A DNA stretch of 64,000 nucleotides from an uncultured Flavobacteriia bacterium. GTDB taxonomy: Bacteria > Bacteroidota > Bacteroidia > Flavobacteriales_D > Crocinitomicaceae. The stretch is from contig CALJTX010000039.1 in NCBI GenBank assembly GCA_937975705.1, forward strand, positions 62,001 through 126,000, read 5' to 3'. The notes beneath the pieces are model-generated. The model saw nothing but the letters and a program-made list of their open reading frames with translations. It ran no database searches and had not been told where the DNA came from. This document shows positions 33,508-41,605 of the stretch, piece after piece; the first letter of the stretch is position 1; every line of letters starts with the position of its first letter. The translations under genes and the position numbers were made by a program.

Positions 33508-33541
33508 AAAGCCATTAGTCTCCCGATTAATGGCTTTTTTT
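33508..33541 (+). terminator. Rho-independent terminator of the thrS-rplT operon
   Basis: AAAGCCATTA and TAATGGCTTT form a perfect 10-bp stem with a 10-base loop, ending in a run of seven T. It ends shortly before the ATG of the oxidoreductase gene. Confidence 0.93.
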
Positions 33542-33549
33542 ATAAAGAA

Positions 33550-34494
33550 ATGATTCGAATTGGCATAGTTGGTTTTGGTTATTTGGGGCGCATTCATTTG
33601 TCGGTACTCAAAGATTTACCTCTGCAGTTTCAGGTGGTGGGTGTGTTTGATCGCAATCCTATTGCGCTCAATGACCTGACAAACGCACCGCAGGAGCTCG
33701 TTCGTTTCAATACCTATCAAGAACTCCTTCAAAATTCAGATGCTGTAGCAATTATAGCAAGTACTCCAGCGCATTATGACTTAGCAGCGCAGGCCATTCG
33801 TTGCCGAAAAGCTGTGTTCATTGAAAAACCAATTTGTTCGCTTCTATCCGATGCACAACAACTAAAGGTGCTGGCAGCACAGCAGCAGGTTTTGGTTCAG
33901 GTTGGGCATATCGAAAGGTTCAATCCGCTCCTTTTGGCGCTTTTTGCCCAAATCGAGGGTAAAGTATTTCAGGTTTTGAAGTCCAATCGTTGCGCATCTT
34001 TTCAACTAAGAGGCGCAGAGGTATCCGTTGTTTTGGATTTAATGATCCACGACATCGATCTTTTACTTGCTTTGACTCCAGCTACTATTGAAAATATAGA
34101 GGTAACAGCCAAACAGCAACAAAGCGAACACCCAGATGAAGTTTGGGCAAAACTCACTTTTTCGAATGGAATGGTTGCCGAGCTATTTGCCTCAAGAATT
34201 GCAGCGCAAAGAACTAGAACAATAGACCTTTCTCTTTTGCAGGAAACCTATCACCTCGATTTGATCAAGCAAGAAATGACAATTCAATCAAGTACAGGTG
34301 AGCAAAACTCAATTCAAGTAAAGCCGCACAATGCTATGCAAAAACAATGGCTCGAATTTGCACATTGCTACGAACAACAATTGGTTCCGAGGGTTGATAT
34401 CCATGCAGGTATTGCAGCGCTACAATTAGCCTTGCAAATTGAAGCCAGTGCAAAGGAATATATTTCTCAAAATACGATTCAATCCATACAATAA
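33550..34494 (+). CDS. Gfo/Idh/MocA-family NAD(P)-dependent oxidoreductase
   Basis: A 314-residue oxidoreductase of the glucose-fructose/inositol dehydrogenase family. The Rossmann motif GIVGFGYLGRIH (5-16) starts the NAD(P) domain. The catalytic lysine region FIEKPICSL and the block VLDLMIHDIDLLL follow, and the C-terminal half is the usual alpha/beta substrate domain. It begins only 9 bases after a terminator, so it must have its own start signal or rely on read-through. It is followed 2 bases later by a lipoprotein gene and then by a sugar-phosphate transferase, which hints at sugar-nucleotide or polysaccharide chemistry. The substrate is unknown. Confidence 0.88.
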   Translation: MIRIGIVGFGYLGRIHLSVLKDLPLQFQVVGVFDRNPIALNDLTNAPQELVRFNTYQELLQNSDAVAIIASTPAHYDLAAQAIRCRKAVFIEKPICSLLSDAQQLKVLAAQQQVLVQVGHIERFNPLLLALFAQIEGKVFQVLKSNRCASFQLRGAEVSVVLDLMIHDIDLLLALTPATIENIEVTAKQQQSEHPDEVWAKLTFSNGMVAELFASRIAAQRTRTIDLSLLQETYHLDLIKQEMTIQSSTGEQNSIQVKPHNAMQKQWLEFAHCYEQQLVPRVDIHAGIAALQLALQIEASAKEYISQNTIQSIQ

Positions 34495-34496
34495 AA

Positions 34497-35387
34497 ATGC
34501 AATTCTCACGTTCCGTTTTCATGGCCTACCGCTACCTTCTGTTTCTCGGTTTACTGCTCAGTGCTTGCGTCAAAAACAACCCCGATCCGGCATGGCTCGA
34601 AGTCACAGAATGGACGCTCGAGGCCAACCCTACACTCAACGGGGAAGATGGCCAGCTCACGCATAATATCACCGACGCATGGGTCTACGTAGACGAACAA
34701 CTCATTGGCGTATTTGAGGTTCCATTTAAGATTCCCATTCTCAAAGAGGGCGCTGCCAGTATTCGTCTTTACCCAACAATAAGAGTCAATGGAATTGCGG
34801 CAACCAAAATGCGCAACGAACACATGGTTCCTTTTGAAGTTACCGGCGTTTTAGTCAAGAACCAAACCCTCACGCTCGCCCCAATTACCCATTACAAAGA
34901 CAACGTCAATATCTGGACAGAAGATTTTGAAGACATCAACATCAAACTCACAGACGACCCCAATACATCCTCAGCTCATCTCACTTTAGCCAACGATACC
35001 CTCAAGTGGTTCAATGGCAACTATTACGGAAAAGTACTGTTAAGTGCCCAAGACTCCATGTGGGTAGCTTATACCAACCAAGATCAGCAGTTGAGCATCC
35101 CTAAGAACAAGCAAGCAATGCTGGAAATCGATTATTGTAATTCGGTTCCTTTCACCAATTATCTTTTGTTTGTCAATGCCAATGGCACCAATGAAAACAC
35201 AATGGTCACGATGAATAAAAGTCCCTTGGCCTCTTTGCGTTGGAAGAAAATTTATATTCTACTAAGCGAAGTAATTACAGCCGGGCCCAACAATACCAAC
35301 TATATTCAGGCTTTTCGTTCATTTTACGACAGCACAATTGCCAACAACCTGATTTTAATCGATAACATCAAAGTGGTGTACTTCTAA
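34497..35387 (+). CDS. Predicted lipoprotein, unknown function
   Basis: A 296-residue envelope protein with a signal peptide and the lipobox LLLSAC (Cys24 from this start). An in-frame ATG at 34521 gives a shorter signal peptide and is also plausible; I kept the first because the bases before it are A-rich, as is usual for Bacteroidota starts. The mature part is Asn- and Thr-rich and beta-like, with a PEGA-like opening (ITDAWVYVDEQLIGVFEVP) and a later jelly-roll-like half (LEIDYCNSVPFTNYLLFVNANG). Its stop overlaps the next ATG by one base (TAATG), tying it to the sugar-phosphate transferase. Confidence 0.72.
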   Translation: MQFSRSVFMAYRYLLFLGLLLSACVKNNPDPAWLEVTEWTLEANPTLNGEDGQLTHNITDAWVYVDEQLIGVFEVPFKIPILKEGAASIRLYPTIRVNGIAATKMRNEHMVPFEVTGVLVKNQTLTLAPITHYKDNVNIWTEDFEDINIKLTDDPNTSSAHLTLANDTLKWFNGNYYGKVLLSAQDSMWVAYTNQDQQLSIPKNKQAMLEIDYCNSVPFTNYLLFVNANGTNENTMVTMNKSPLASLRWKKIYILLSEVITAGPNNTNYIQAFRSFYDSTIANNLILIDNIKVVYF

Positions 35388-36778
35388 TGAAAGACCGTTT
35401 TTGGATAGCGTTTTTGGTTTGTATTGATTTACTCAGTGCTAGTAGTTCTTGGGGGCTGTTTTTTTACGTCCGCCAAGTCCAAATCGAGGGCCAATCTTTC
35501 CATACCGACGCTAATTTTTGGATGGGCGTATTTTTGTTGCCTCTGTTTTGGTTGTTGTTTTATACATTGCAAGGCACCTATCAGGATATCCGCCGCTTGT
35601 TTCGTTTGAAAGTAATTAACTTGAGTTTGGCGGCTACCTTTTTTGGGACCATCGTATTGTTTTTCACCCTGTTGCTCGATGACCAAGTGCGCAGCTATCA
35701 AAATTATTACCAACTCACCATTTGGCTTTTTATCATCCACCTCAGTTTCACTTCCTTTGGAAGAGTTCTTTTCACGACCATCCTCATCAAATACATCAAA
35801 GCGGCTGGCCATGGCTTCAAAACCCTCATTATTGGCGGTAATGAACGCGCCATTGAAATTTATCAAGAACTACTCTCGGCACCGAACATGATCAATCATT
35901 TTGTAGGCTTTCTTCAGGTCAATGGTAGGGATAACCTGCTTTCTCCTCAGCTGGCACACCTCGGTAAACTGCCCGAATTAGAACAAGTTTTGGAGACCTA
36001 TCAAGTGGAAGAAGTGATTATTGCCATTGAGAGTTCTGATCACGATCGCTTGCAGTCGATCATTGCGAGGATAGACAACGGCAAGATCAGGATTCGCGTT
36101 TTGCCCGACATGTATAGTATTTTAGCGGGCTCTGTCGACATGACCAACATTTATGGCGCCCTTTTGATAGAGATCAATCCGGACGTCATGCCTTATTGGC
36201 AAAGAGCAGTGAAGCGCCTGATGGATATCCTGATTTCATTGGTTGCGCTTATCTTTTTGATTCCATTTTTTATTTTTTCTTCGGTAGCGGTCAAGTTATC
36301 TTCTCCGGGGCCTATTTTCTTTTTACAAGATCGCGTCGGTCGGGCAGGGAAGCGCTTTAAAATCATCAAGTTCCGCACCATGTATACCGATGCAGAGAAG
36401 GCAGGGCCGCAACTCTCCAAGGAAGGCGATCCGCGCATTACCCCAATTGGACGTTTCATGCGCAAGACACGCCTAGACGAATTTCCGCAGTTTTTCAATG
36501 TGCTGTTAGGTCAAATGTCTTTGGTTGGGCCGCGTCCGGAGCGTCAGTTTTATATTGATCAAATTGTAGCGATTGAACCACAATACATGCACCTCACACG
36601 GGTGCGTCCAGGTATTACTTCTTGGGGGCAGGTCAAATACGGTTATGCCGAAAATGTGGATCAGATGTTGCAGCGCATGAAATTTGACCTCATTTACATG
36701 AAGAACCGGAGCTTAGCGCTCGATATCAAAATCATGTTCTATACAGTCATTATTGTATTTAAGGCACAGGGCAAATAA
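35387..36778 (+). CDS. Polyprenyl glycosylphosphotransferase (WcaJ/WbaP type)
   Basis: A 463-residue membrane enzyme that should transfer a sugar-1-phosphate from a nucleotide sugar to undecaprenyl phosphate, the first step of exopolysaccharide or O-antigen assembly. It has four N-terminal membrane helices, a CoA-binding-like middle domain (TLIIGGNERAIEIYQEL) and a fifth hydrophobic segment at about 280-300. The catalytic domain follows with KFRTMYTDAEKAGPQLSKEG, the block RKTRLDEFPQFFNVL and MSLVGPRPE. It is complete in length. No further polysaccharide genes follow, because the ribosomal rpsP comes next, so it is an isolated initiating enzyme. Confidence 0.9.
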   Translation: MKDRFWIAFLVCIDLLSASSSWGLFFYVRQVQIEGQSFHTDANFWMGVFLLPLFWLLFYTLQGTYQDIRRLFRLKVINLSLAATFFGTIVLFFTLLLDDQVRSYQNYYQLTIWLFIIHLSFTSFGRVLFTTILIKYIKAAGHGFKTLIIGGNERAIEIYQELLSAPNMINHFVGFLQVNGRDNLLSPQLAHLGKLPELEQVLETYQVEEVIIAIESSDHDRLQSIIARIDNGKIRIRVLPDMYSILAGSVDMTNIYGALLIEINPDVMPYWQRAVKRLMDILISLVALIFLIPFFIFSSVAVKLSSPGPIFFLQDRVGRAGKRFKIIKFRTMYTDAEKAGPQLSKEGDPRITPIGRFMRKTRLDEFPQFFNVLLGQMSLVGPRPERQFYIDQIVAIEPQYMHLTRVRPGITSWGQVKYGYAENVDQMLQRMKFDLIYMKNRSLALDIKIMFYTVIIVFKAQGK

Positions 36779-36780
36779 GT

Positions 36781-36812
36781 TTTGTAGCGTTCAAATAAAT
36801 TGACTATCTTTG
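36781..36812 (+). promoter_or_regulatory. Strong promoter of rpsP-rimM
   Basis: TTTG at 36781-36784, a 20-bp spacer and TATCTTTG at 36805-36812 match the Bacteroidota consensus at every position. It leaves an untranslated leader of about 50 bases before rpsP. Confidence 0.85.
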
Positions 36813-36839
36813 CACCCTTAATTCACTTATTTATTAACC

Positions 36840-36854
36840 TGGGTTTCGGACCCA
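36840..36854 (+). promoter_or_regulatory. Hairpin in the rpsP leader
   Basis: TGGGT and ACCCA pair perfectly around the loop TTCGG, 15 bases before the rpsP ATG. It could be a leader element for control by a ribosomal protein, but the stem is short and no T-run follows. Confidence 0.35.
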
Positions 36855-36869
36855 AAACTGTAAAGTACA

Positions 36870-37583
36870 ATGGCAACACGCATTCGTCTACAAAGACACG
36901 GTAAAAAAGGCAAACCATTTTTTCATTTGGTAGCAGCTGATAGCCGTGCAAAACGCGATGGTAAATTCATCGAAAAACTCGGAACATACAATCCAACCGC
37001 TAATCCTGCAGTAATCAACATCGATTTCGATGCAACGCTTGCTTGGGTTCAAACAGGAGCTGAAATGTCCGAAACTGCTCGTGCTATTCTATCTTACAAA
37101 GGAGTTTTGTACAAAAATCACTTGCTTAACGGCGTGAAAAAAGGTGCACTAACTGCTGAGCAAGTAGAAGAGCGTTTCAACAAATGGTTGGCTGACAAAG
37201 AAGCTAAAATCGAAGGTAAAATCACCGGTTTGGTGAAAGGTGCTGAGAAAGCGAAAGCTGATCGCATGGCAGCCGAGGTTGCAGCTAACGCAGCAAAGGC
37301 TGCTGAAGTACAAGCTAAAAACACACCAGAAGTAGAAGAAGTAGTAGCTGAAGAAGCCCCTGCAACTGAAGAAGTAGCTGCTGAAGAAGCTCCTGCAACT
37401 GAAGAAGTAGTTGCTGAAGAAGCTCCTGCAACTGAAGAAGTAGTTGCCGAAGAAGCTCCTGCAACCGAAGAAGTAGTTGCTGAAGAAGCTCCTGCAACCG
37501 AAGAAGTAGTTGCTGAAGAAGCTCCTGCAACTGAGGAAGCTCCTGCAGCTGAAGAAGCATCTGAAGAAGCTGCTGCTGAATAA
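36870..37583 (+). CDS. rpsP: 30S ribosomal protein S16 with long acidic repeat tail
   Basis: The first 80 or so residues (MATRIRLQRHGKKGKPFFHLV, then DSRAKRDGKFIEKLGTYNP) are the standard S16 fold of the small subunit. The protein runs to 237 residues, far beyond the usual 80-90 and longer than the extended forms I recall in Bacteroidota. After a helical Lys/Ala-rich stretch (about 90-150) comes an Ala/Glu/Pro tail made of six 11-residue units VVAEEAPATEE (158-223). A strong promoter and a leader hairpin precede it. rimM follows 4 bases after the stop, the usual rpsP-rimM pair, but trmD and rplS are absent. Confidence 0.95.
   Translation: MATRIRLQRHGKKGKPFFHLVAADSRAKRDGKFIEKLGTYNPTANPAVINIDFDATLAWVQTGAEMSETARAILSYKGVLYKNHLLNGVKKGALTAEQVEERFNKWLADKEAKIEGKITGLVKGAEKAKADRMAAEVAANAAKAAEVQAKNTPEVEEVVAEEAPATEEVAAEEAPATEEVVAEEAPATEEVVAEEAPATEEVVAEEAPATEEVVAEEAPATEEAPAAEEASEEAAAE
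37341..37538 (+). repeat. Six 33-bp tandem repeats inside rpsP
   Basis: Six in-frame 33-bp units each encode VVAEEAPATEE (the second reads VAAEEAPATEE). The DNA copies are nearly identical, with only silent third-base changes such as GCT/GCC and ACT/ACC. Recent expansion by slippage or unequal exchange is likely, so copy number may vary between strains. Confidence 0.92.
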
Positions 37584-37587
37584 GCAT

Positions 37588-38118
37588 ATGCAAATTCAAG
37601 ATTGCTATTATTTAGGTCTTATCGCGAAACTTCACGGATTCAAAGGTGAAGTTTCGCTGTTTTTAGACGTTACCAATCCGGCCGATTACCAAGGGCTCGA
37701 CGCCTTATATCTTGATATCAACGGCCAACTCACTCCATTTTTTATCGAAGGTTTCAAACTCAAAAACAAAGGCTTTGCAGCCTTAAAATTTGAAGGTGTA
37801 GAAACCGAAGAGGCGGCCAAGCGCTTGGTCAAAAAGAAAGCTTATCTGCCTTTAGAAGTTTTGCCAGAACTGGATCAAACCTCCTTCTATGACCACGAAG
37901 TCATTGGCTTTGCTGTTATGGATGCCAAGCATGGTGCCATCGGCGTTGTTGAAGACGTCATCGACATGACAGCCAATCCTTTACTGCAAATCAATTTCAA
38001 CGGTACCGAAATCTTGGTGCCTATCTTCGACGGACTCATCCAAAAAGTAGTGCGCAAAAAAAAGGAGCTCTATATCAAAGCTCCTGAAGGTCTGATTGAT
38101 CTTTACCTGACTACTTAG
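37588..38118 (+). CDS. rimM: Ribosome maturation factor RimM
   Basis: A 176-residue protein that helps 16S rRNA processing near the 30S head and binds S19. The N-terminal block CYYLGLIAKLHGFKGEV and the C-terminal PRC-barrel region GVVEDVIDMTANPLLQI with LVPIFDGLIQKV fit the family. The ATG at 37588 is chosen because in-frame codons further upstream are the repeat tail of rpsP in another frame. The stop overlaps the convergent GH3 gene's stop by 8 bases. Confidence 0.93.
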   Translation: MQIQDCYYLGLIAKLHGFKGEVSLFLDVTNPADYQGLDALYLDINGQLTPFFIEGFKLKNKGFAALKFEGVETEEAAKRLVKKKAYLPLEVLPELDQTSFYDHEVIGFAVMDAKHGAIGVVEDVIDMTANPLLQINFNGTEILVPIFDGLIQKVVRKKKELYIKAPEGLIDLYLTT

Positions 38119-39253
38119 TATTCAGCAATCCCATTGCAATTTTCATGCGAATGATTTTCTTGGCAGCAGCATCTACCTGTGCTTTAAAGGCAGGGTCTTT
38201 GCGGTAATGTGCTAGAATTTCTGCATGTGCCTTTTTGGCATCGACAGGCATCAGAACGATGTCGCAACCTGCAGCAACTGCTTTGTAGGCAGCTTCTGGC
38301 ACAGCCACCACACCACCCATGTTCATGGCATCGGTAACAATGAGTCCTTTGTAGCCCATCTCGGTTTTGAGTAGGTCTGTGACGATTGCTTTCGAACAAG
38401 TAGAAGGCAAGCCATTGGTGTTGTATTTTGGATTGTTTTGAACAGCAATATGTGCCACCATAATGGAAAGAACGCCTTGTGCAATGAGTGGCGGATAGTT
38501 TTGAATTTCTTTGAGCTCTCCGTCGATGACCTGTAATGCTTTGTGGGTGTCTCCTGATACCAAACCGTGGCCAGGGAAGTGTTTGGCTGTTGCAATAATG
38601 CCTTGAGCTTGTGTTTCTTCAATAAAAGCACCAGACCAAGGAATGATGTTGGCCGGAACCGCACCAAAGCTTCTAAAGCCGACTGTGGCGTTGGGCGACA
38701 TATCTACAACAGGGGAGAAGTTATAGTTGATGCCGATGTCATTGAGGTCTTTGGAAATGGTTTGGGCACAGCTGCGGACCTCTTCGATAGACTTGAGCTC
38801 GTTTGCTTTCTTTACAACCGTTGAACCCATGATTTTGCGGTTCACCAAACTTGGCTCAGCATCTGCGCTATATAAGAATGGTAAATTGCCAAAATTTTTG
38901 TTTTGTTTTTCAAAATCTGCGATCCAAGAGGTAAAACCTTCTTTGGTGCCATTGAGCATGAGCACACCGCCAATGATGCGGTCTTTGATGTGTTGGTCTA
39001 TGGTTGTTTTTTCTTGCCCTAGGCGCCCAACAGCGGGCATAATGAGTTGGGCAACTATTGCGGTGTCGTCTAAGGTTGCAAAAACTTTGTCTACTGCGGC
39101 GTCAAGGTCTTTGTTCTCTTTCAAGAAATCTTGCAATTCAAATTGCGTTTGAATTTGTACGACTTCGCGCTTACGCACTTCTTTTTGAGGGGCTTGTGCA
39201 CAACTATTAAAGAGCAAACCGATGCTCAGAACACTTAAAATTGGTAATTTCAT
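38111..39253 (-). CDS. Glycoside hydrolase family 3 lipoprotein, NagZ-like
   Basis: A 380-residue GH3 enzyme, probably a beta-N-acetylhexosaminidase. The signal peptide ends at LLFNSC with Cys18, so it is lipid-anchored. The TIM barrel carries KHFPGHGLVSGDTHKAL, the NagZ-type motif whose His/Asp pair serves as acid/base, and GLIVTDAMNMGG with the nucleophile Asp. There is no C-terminal GH3 domain, as in NagZ. In Bacteroidota such lipoproteins face the periplasm or the surface and may trim peptidoglycan fragments or chitooligosaccharides. A TATCTTTG box ends 4 bases before the ATG. The gene overlaps rimM tail to tail by 8 bases. Confidence 0.9.
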   Translation of the reverse strand: MKLPILSVLSIGLLFNSCAQAPQKEVRKREVVQIQTQFELQDFLKENKDLDAAVDKVFATLDDTAIVAQLIMPAVGRLGQEKTTIDQHIKDRIIGGVLMLNGTKEGFTSWIADFEKQNKNFGNLPFLYSADAEPSLVNRKIMGSTVVKKANELKSIEEVRSCAQTISKDLNDIGINYNFSPVVDMSPNATVGFRSFGAVPANIIPWSGAFIEETQAQGIIATAKHFPGHGLVSGDTHKALQVIDGELKEIQNYPPLIAQGVLSIMVAHIAVQNNPKYNTNGLPSTCSKAIVTDLLKTEMGYKGLIVTDAMNMGGVVAVPEAAYKAVAAGCDIVLMPVDAKKAHAEILAHYRKDPAFKAQVDAAAKKIIRMKIAMGLLNTK

Positions 39254-39257
39254 ACTT

Positions 39258-39265
39258 CAAAGATA
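39258..39265 (-). promoter_or_regulatory. -7 box 4 nt before the GH3 ATG
   Basis: The minus strand reads TATCTTTG, then AAGT and the ATG at 39253. It is a perfect consensus box, but no TTG is found at the expected -33 distance. Confidence 0.5.
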
Positions 39266-39316
39266 CTATTTTACAACTTATCCCGACTTTAATTCGACTT
39301 AAACAAAACTCATTTT

Positions 39317-41581
39317 ATGCTTCGTTTTCTTTTCCTTTCGCTCTGCTTTGCGCCCATCTTTTCAAAACAACTTCACGCACAAAACTTTTACAACCGCGAT
39401 ACCATCCAAGTCATCGAAATTTTCTTCTCGTTTAGCAATTGGGATGCACAGCTAGATGCCAACGAAGCTACAGAAGCCTATATTTACGCCGACTCCGTCC
39501 GGATTAACGGTATTTCCTTTGATTCTTGTGGTATCCGCTATAAAGGAAATAGTTCGTATAATGCAAGTAATCAAAAGAATCCACTGCACATCGAGCTCAA
39601 CACCATTAAGAACAATCAAGACTACCACGGTATCACCGATCTCAAGCTTTCCAATTGCTACAAAGACCCTTCCATGATCCGTGAAATATTATCGTATCAA
39701 ATTTTGGAGCAATACATGGATTGCCCTGGGTCAAATTTTGCTCGTGTTTACATTAACGGCCAATATCGCGGTGTGTATACCAACAACGAATCAATTTCAG
39801 CAGATTTCAATCAAGCGCATTATTATGCAGACGACACCTATTTTAAATGCAACCCCGTCGGTGGGGCAGGGCCAGGAAGCTCTGTTAGTCCTGATTTAAA
39901 ATACTTAGGTGCTGATAGCAGTGCGTATTTCAACGGCTATGAGTTGCAGACAACATTCGGTTGGAACCGCATGGTTGCGCTGTGCAATACACTCAATAAC
40001 GATTTTCAGAACATCGAGAATAAACTTGATATCGACCGCGCCATCTGGATGCTCGCTTTTAATAATGTATTGGTCAATTTAGATTCCTACAGTGGCGCTT
40101 TTCGCCAAAACTATTACCTCAGCTGGGATGCCAATGGTCGTTTTGTCCCGACAGTTTGGGATGTCAACATGAGTTTTGGTGGTTTTCCGGGTGGTACAGG
40201 CTCAGGCACCACCACACCAACTACCCTAGATCCATTCTCAAACGCGACTTCTAACAACCACCCCTTGATCAAGCAAATCATGGCCAATCCGTTGTACAAG
40301 CGTATGTACATGGCGCATGTGCGCACCATGGTGCAAGAAATGTTTGCCAGTGGCCAATACGAAACTTGGGCCCAAAACCTCATGACTCTTGCCGATTCTT
40401 CTATACAGGCCGATCCGTATAAATTTTACACCTATACTCAATTTCTAAACAGCCTCACTACAGCTGTAACGGGCGGCGGCGGACCAGGTGGGGGCAGCAG
40501 CATCCCTGGAATCAAAGCACTCATGGATGCGCGCGCGCAGTTTTTCAGTACCAATGCAGCATATATTTTGCAGGCACCAAGCATTGTGAGCCATGGCGCA
40601 AGTACTACACCGCTTGTTTACGGTTCAACAGTCACAATCAATGCCACCACCACCAACGAGACGACCGTTTATTTAGGTTACCGTGGCAATTACCAACTCA
40701 AATTTAACCGTGTCCAAATGTTCGACGACGGCGCTCACAACGATGGCGCAGCCGGAGACCACCTTTACGGTGCCGATGTGCCTGTGTCCGGCCTTACATT
40801 TGAGTATTACATTTATGCAGAAAACAACAACGCTGGCTTGTTTTCTCCAGCGCGTGCAGAGCACGAATTCCATACCCTGGCCGTGAATTTTCCAACCCCA
40901 GCAATTGGTTCTATTCTCATCAATGAAGTTTTAGCCTCCAATGATTCCTTGCTTTTTGATCCAAATGGCGAAGATGAAGATTGGATCGAACTGATCAACA
41001 CCACCAATACGCCTATAGATTTAGCCGGATTTTATTTATCCGATGACCCACTTGATCTGATGGCTTGGGCATTTCCTGCGGGCACCATTATTCCTGCCAA
41101 CGGATATTTGCTTGTTTGGGCAGACAACGACGTCAATCAAGTTGGTTTGCATGCAAATTTCAAACTCAGTTCAGGCGGAGACTACGTTTACCTTTCACAT
41201 GGTTTCAATGTGCACGATCAAGTGGCTTTTGGTCCGCAAATCCCGAACATCTCTTATGCGCGCTGCCCAGATGCAGGCCTAGATTTTGCGACTATCATCC
41301 CGACACCTTTGGCAAATAACAATTGTAACATCGGGGTTCAGGAAAATGAAGCGCTACAGGTACAGGTGTATCCCAATCCTTTTGCTGATCAGTTCACCAT
41401 TGAAAGTCATGAAGACAACATTCAATTAAATATCAGGGCTTTAAGTGGTCAAATACTATATGCTACCACACTTCAAAATGGCACGTATCAAATAGATGCG
41501 CGTGCGTGGTCAAGCGGTATGTATATCATCGAGCTGCAGTCTCAAAAAGGGGTGCACACACTCAAGTTGGTCAGGAATTAA
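39317..41581 (+). CDS. CotH-kinase-like protein with lamin-tail domain and T9SS tail
   Basis: A 754-residue secreted protein. After a signal peptide (cleavage near HAQNF) comes a CotH-type protein-kinase-like domain (about 30-400). It has GIRYKGNSSYN, KLSNCYKDPSMIREIL, ARVYINGQYRGVYTN and VWDVNMSFGGFPGG, the last carrying the DxNxSFG acidic motif expected for metal binding. A Gly-rich loop (GGGGPGGGSS) lies near residue 390. A beta-sandwich segment and a lamin-tail domain (INEVLASNDSLLFDPNGEDEDWIEL) follow, then a T9SS type-A sorting tail (VYPNPFADQFTIES to the end). It should be displayed or released outside the cell. CotH kinases phosphorylate spore-coat proteins in Bacillus; the target here is unknown. 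Confidence 0.87.
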   Translation: MLRFLFLSLCFAPIFSKQLHAQNFYNRDTIQVIEIFFSFSNWDAQLDANEATEAYIYADSVRINGISFDSCGIRYKGNSSYNASNQKNPLHIELNTIKNNQDYHGITDLKLSNCYKDPSMIREILSYQILEQYMDCPGSNFARVYINGQYRGVYTNNESISADFNQAHYYADDTYFKCNPVGGAGPGSSVSPDLKYLGADSSAYFNGYELQTTFGWNRMVALCNTLNNDFQNIENKLDIDRAIWMLAFNNVLVNLDSYSGAFRQNYYLSWDANGRFVPTVWDVNMSFGGFPGGTGSGTTTPTTLDPFSNATSNNHPLIKQIMANPLYKRMYMAHVRTMVQEMFASGQYETWAQNLMTLADSSIQADPYKFYTYTQFLNSLTTAVTGGGGPGGGSSIPGIKALMDARAQFFSTNAAYILQAPSIVSHGASTTPLVYGSTVTINATTTNETTVYLGYRGNYQLKFNRVQMFDDGAHNDGAAGDHLYGADVPVSGLTFEYYIYAENNNAGLFSPARAEHEFHTLAVNFPTPAIGSILINEVLASNDSLLFDPNGEDEDWIELINTTNTPIDLAGFYLSDDPLDLMAWAFPAGTIIPANGYLLVWADNDVNQVGLHANFKLSSGGDYVYLSHGFNVHDQVAFGPQIPNISYARCPDAGLDFATIIPTPLANNNCNIGVQENEALQVQVYPNPFADQFTIESHEDNIQLNIRALSGQILYATTLQNGTYQIDARAWSSGMYIIELQSQKGVHTLKLVRN

Positions 41582-41605
41582 TGCGTTAGGGATAAGTCCA
41601 AACAC

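Noticed and set aside
37341..37538. Tandem repeats as a possible CRISPR array
   Set aside because: The units are contiguous without unique spacers and stay in frame within rpsP, so they are a coding minisatellite.
37315..37599. Leu/Gln-rich open frame opposite the rpsP repeats
   Set aside because: It is only the reverse reading of the 33-bp repeats. The heptad-like Leu pattern is a by-product of GAAGAA/GCTCCT codons on the other strand.
38727..39152. 141-residue open frame opposite the GH3 gene
   Set aside because: It is antisense to the conserved GH3 barrel and has no homology pattern.
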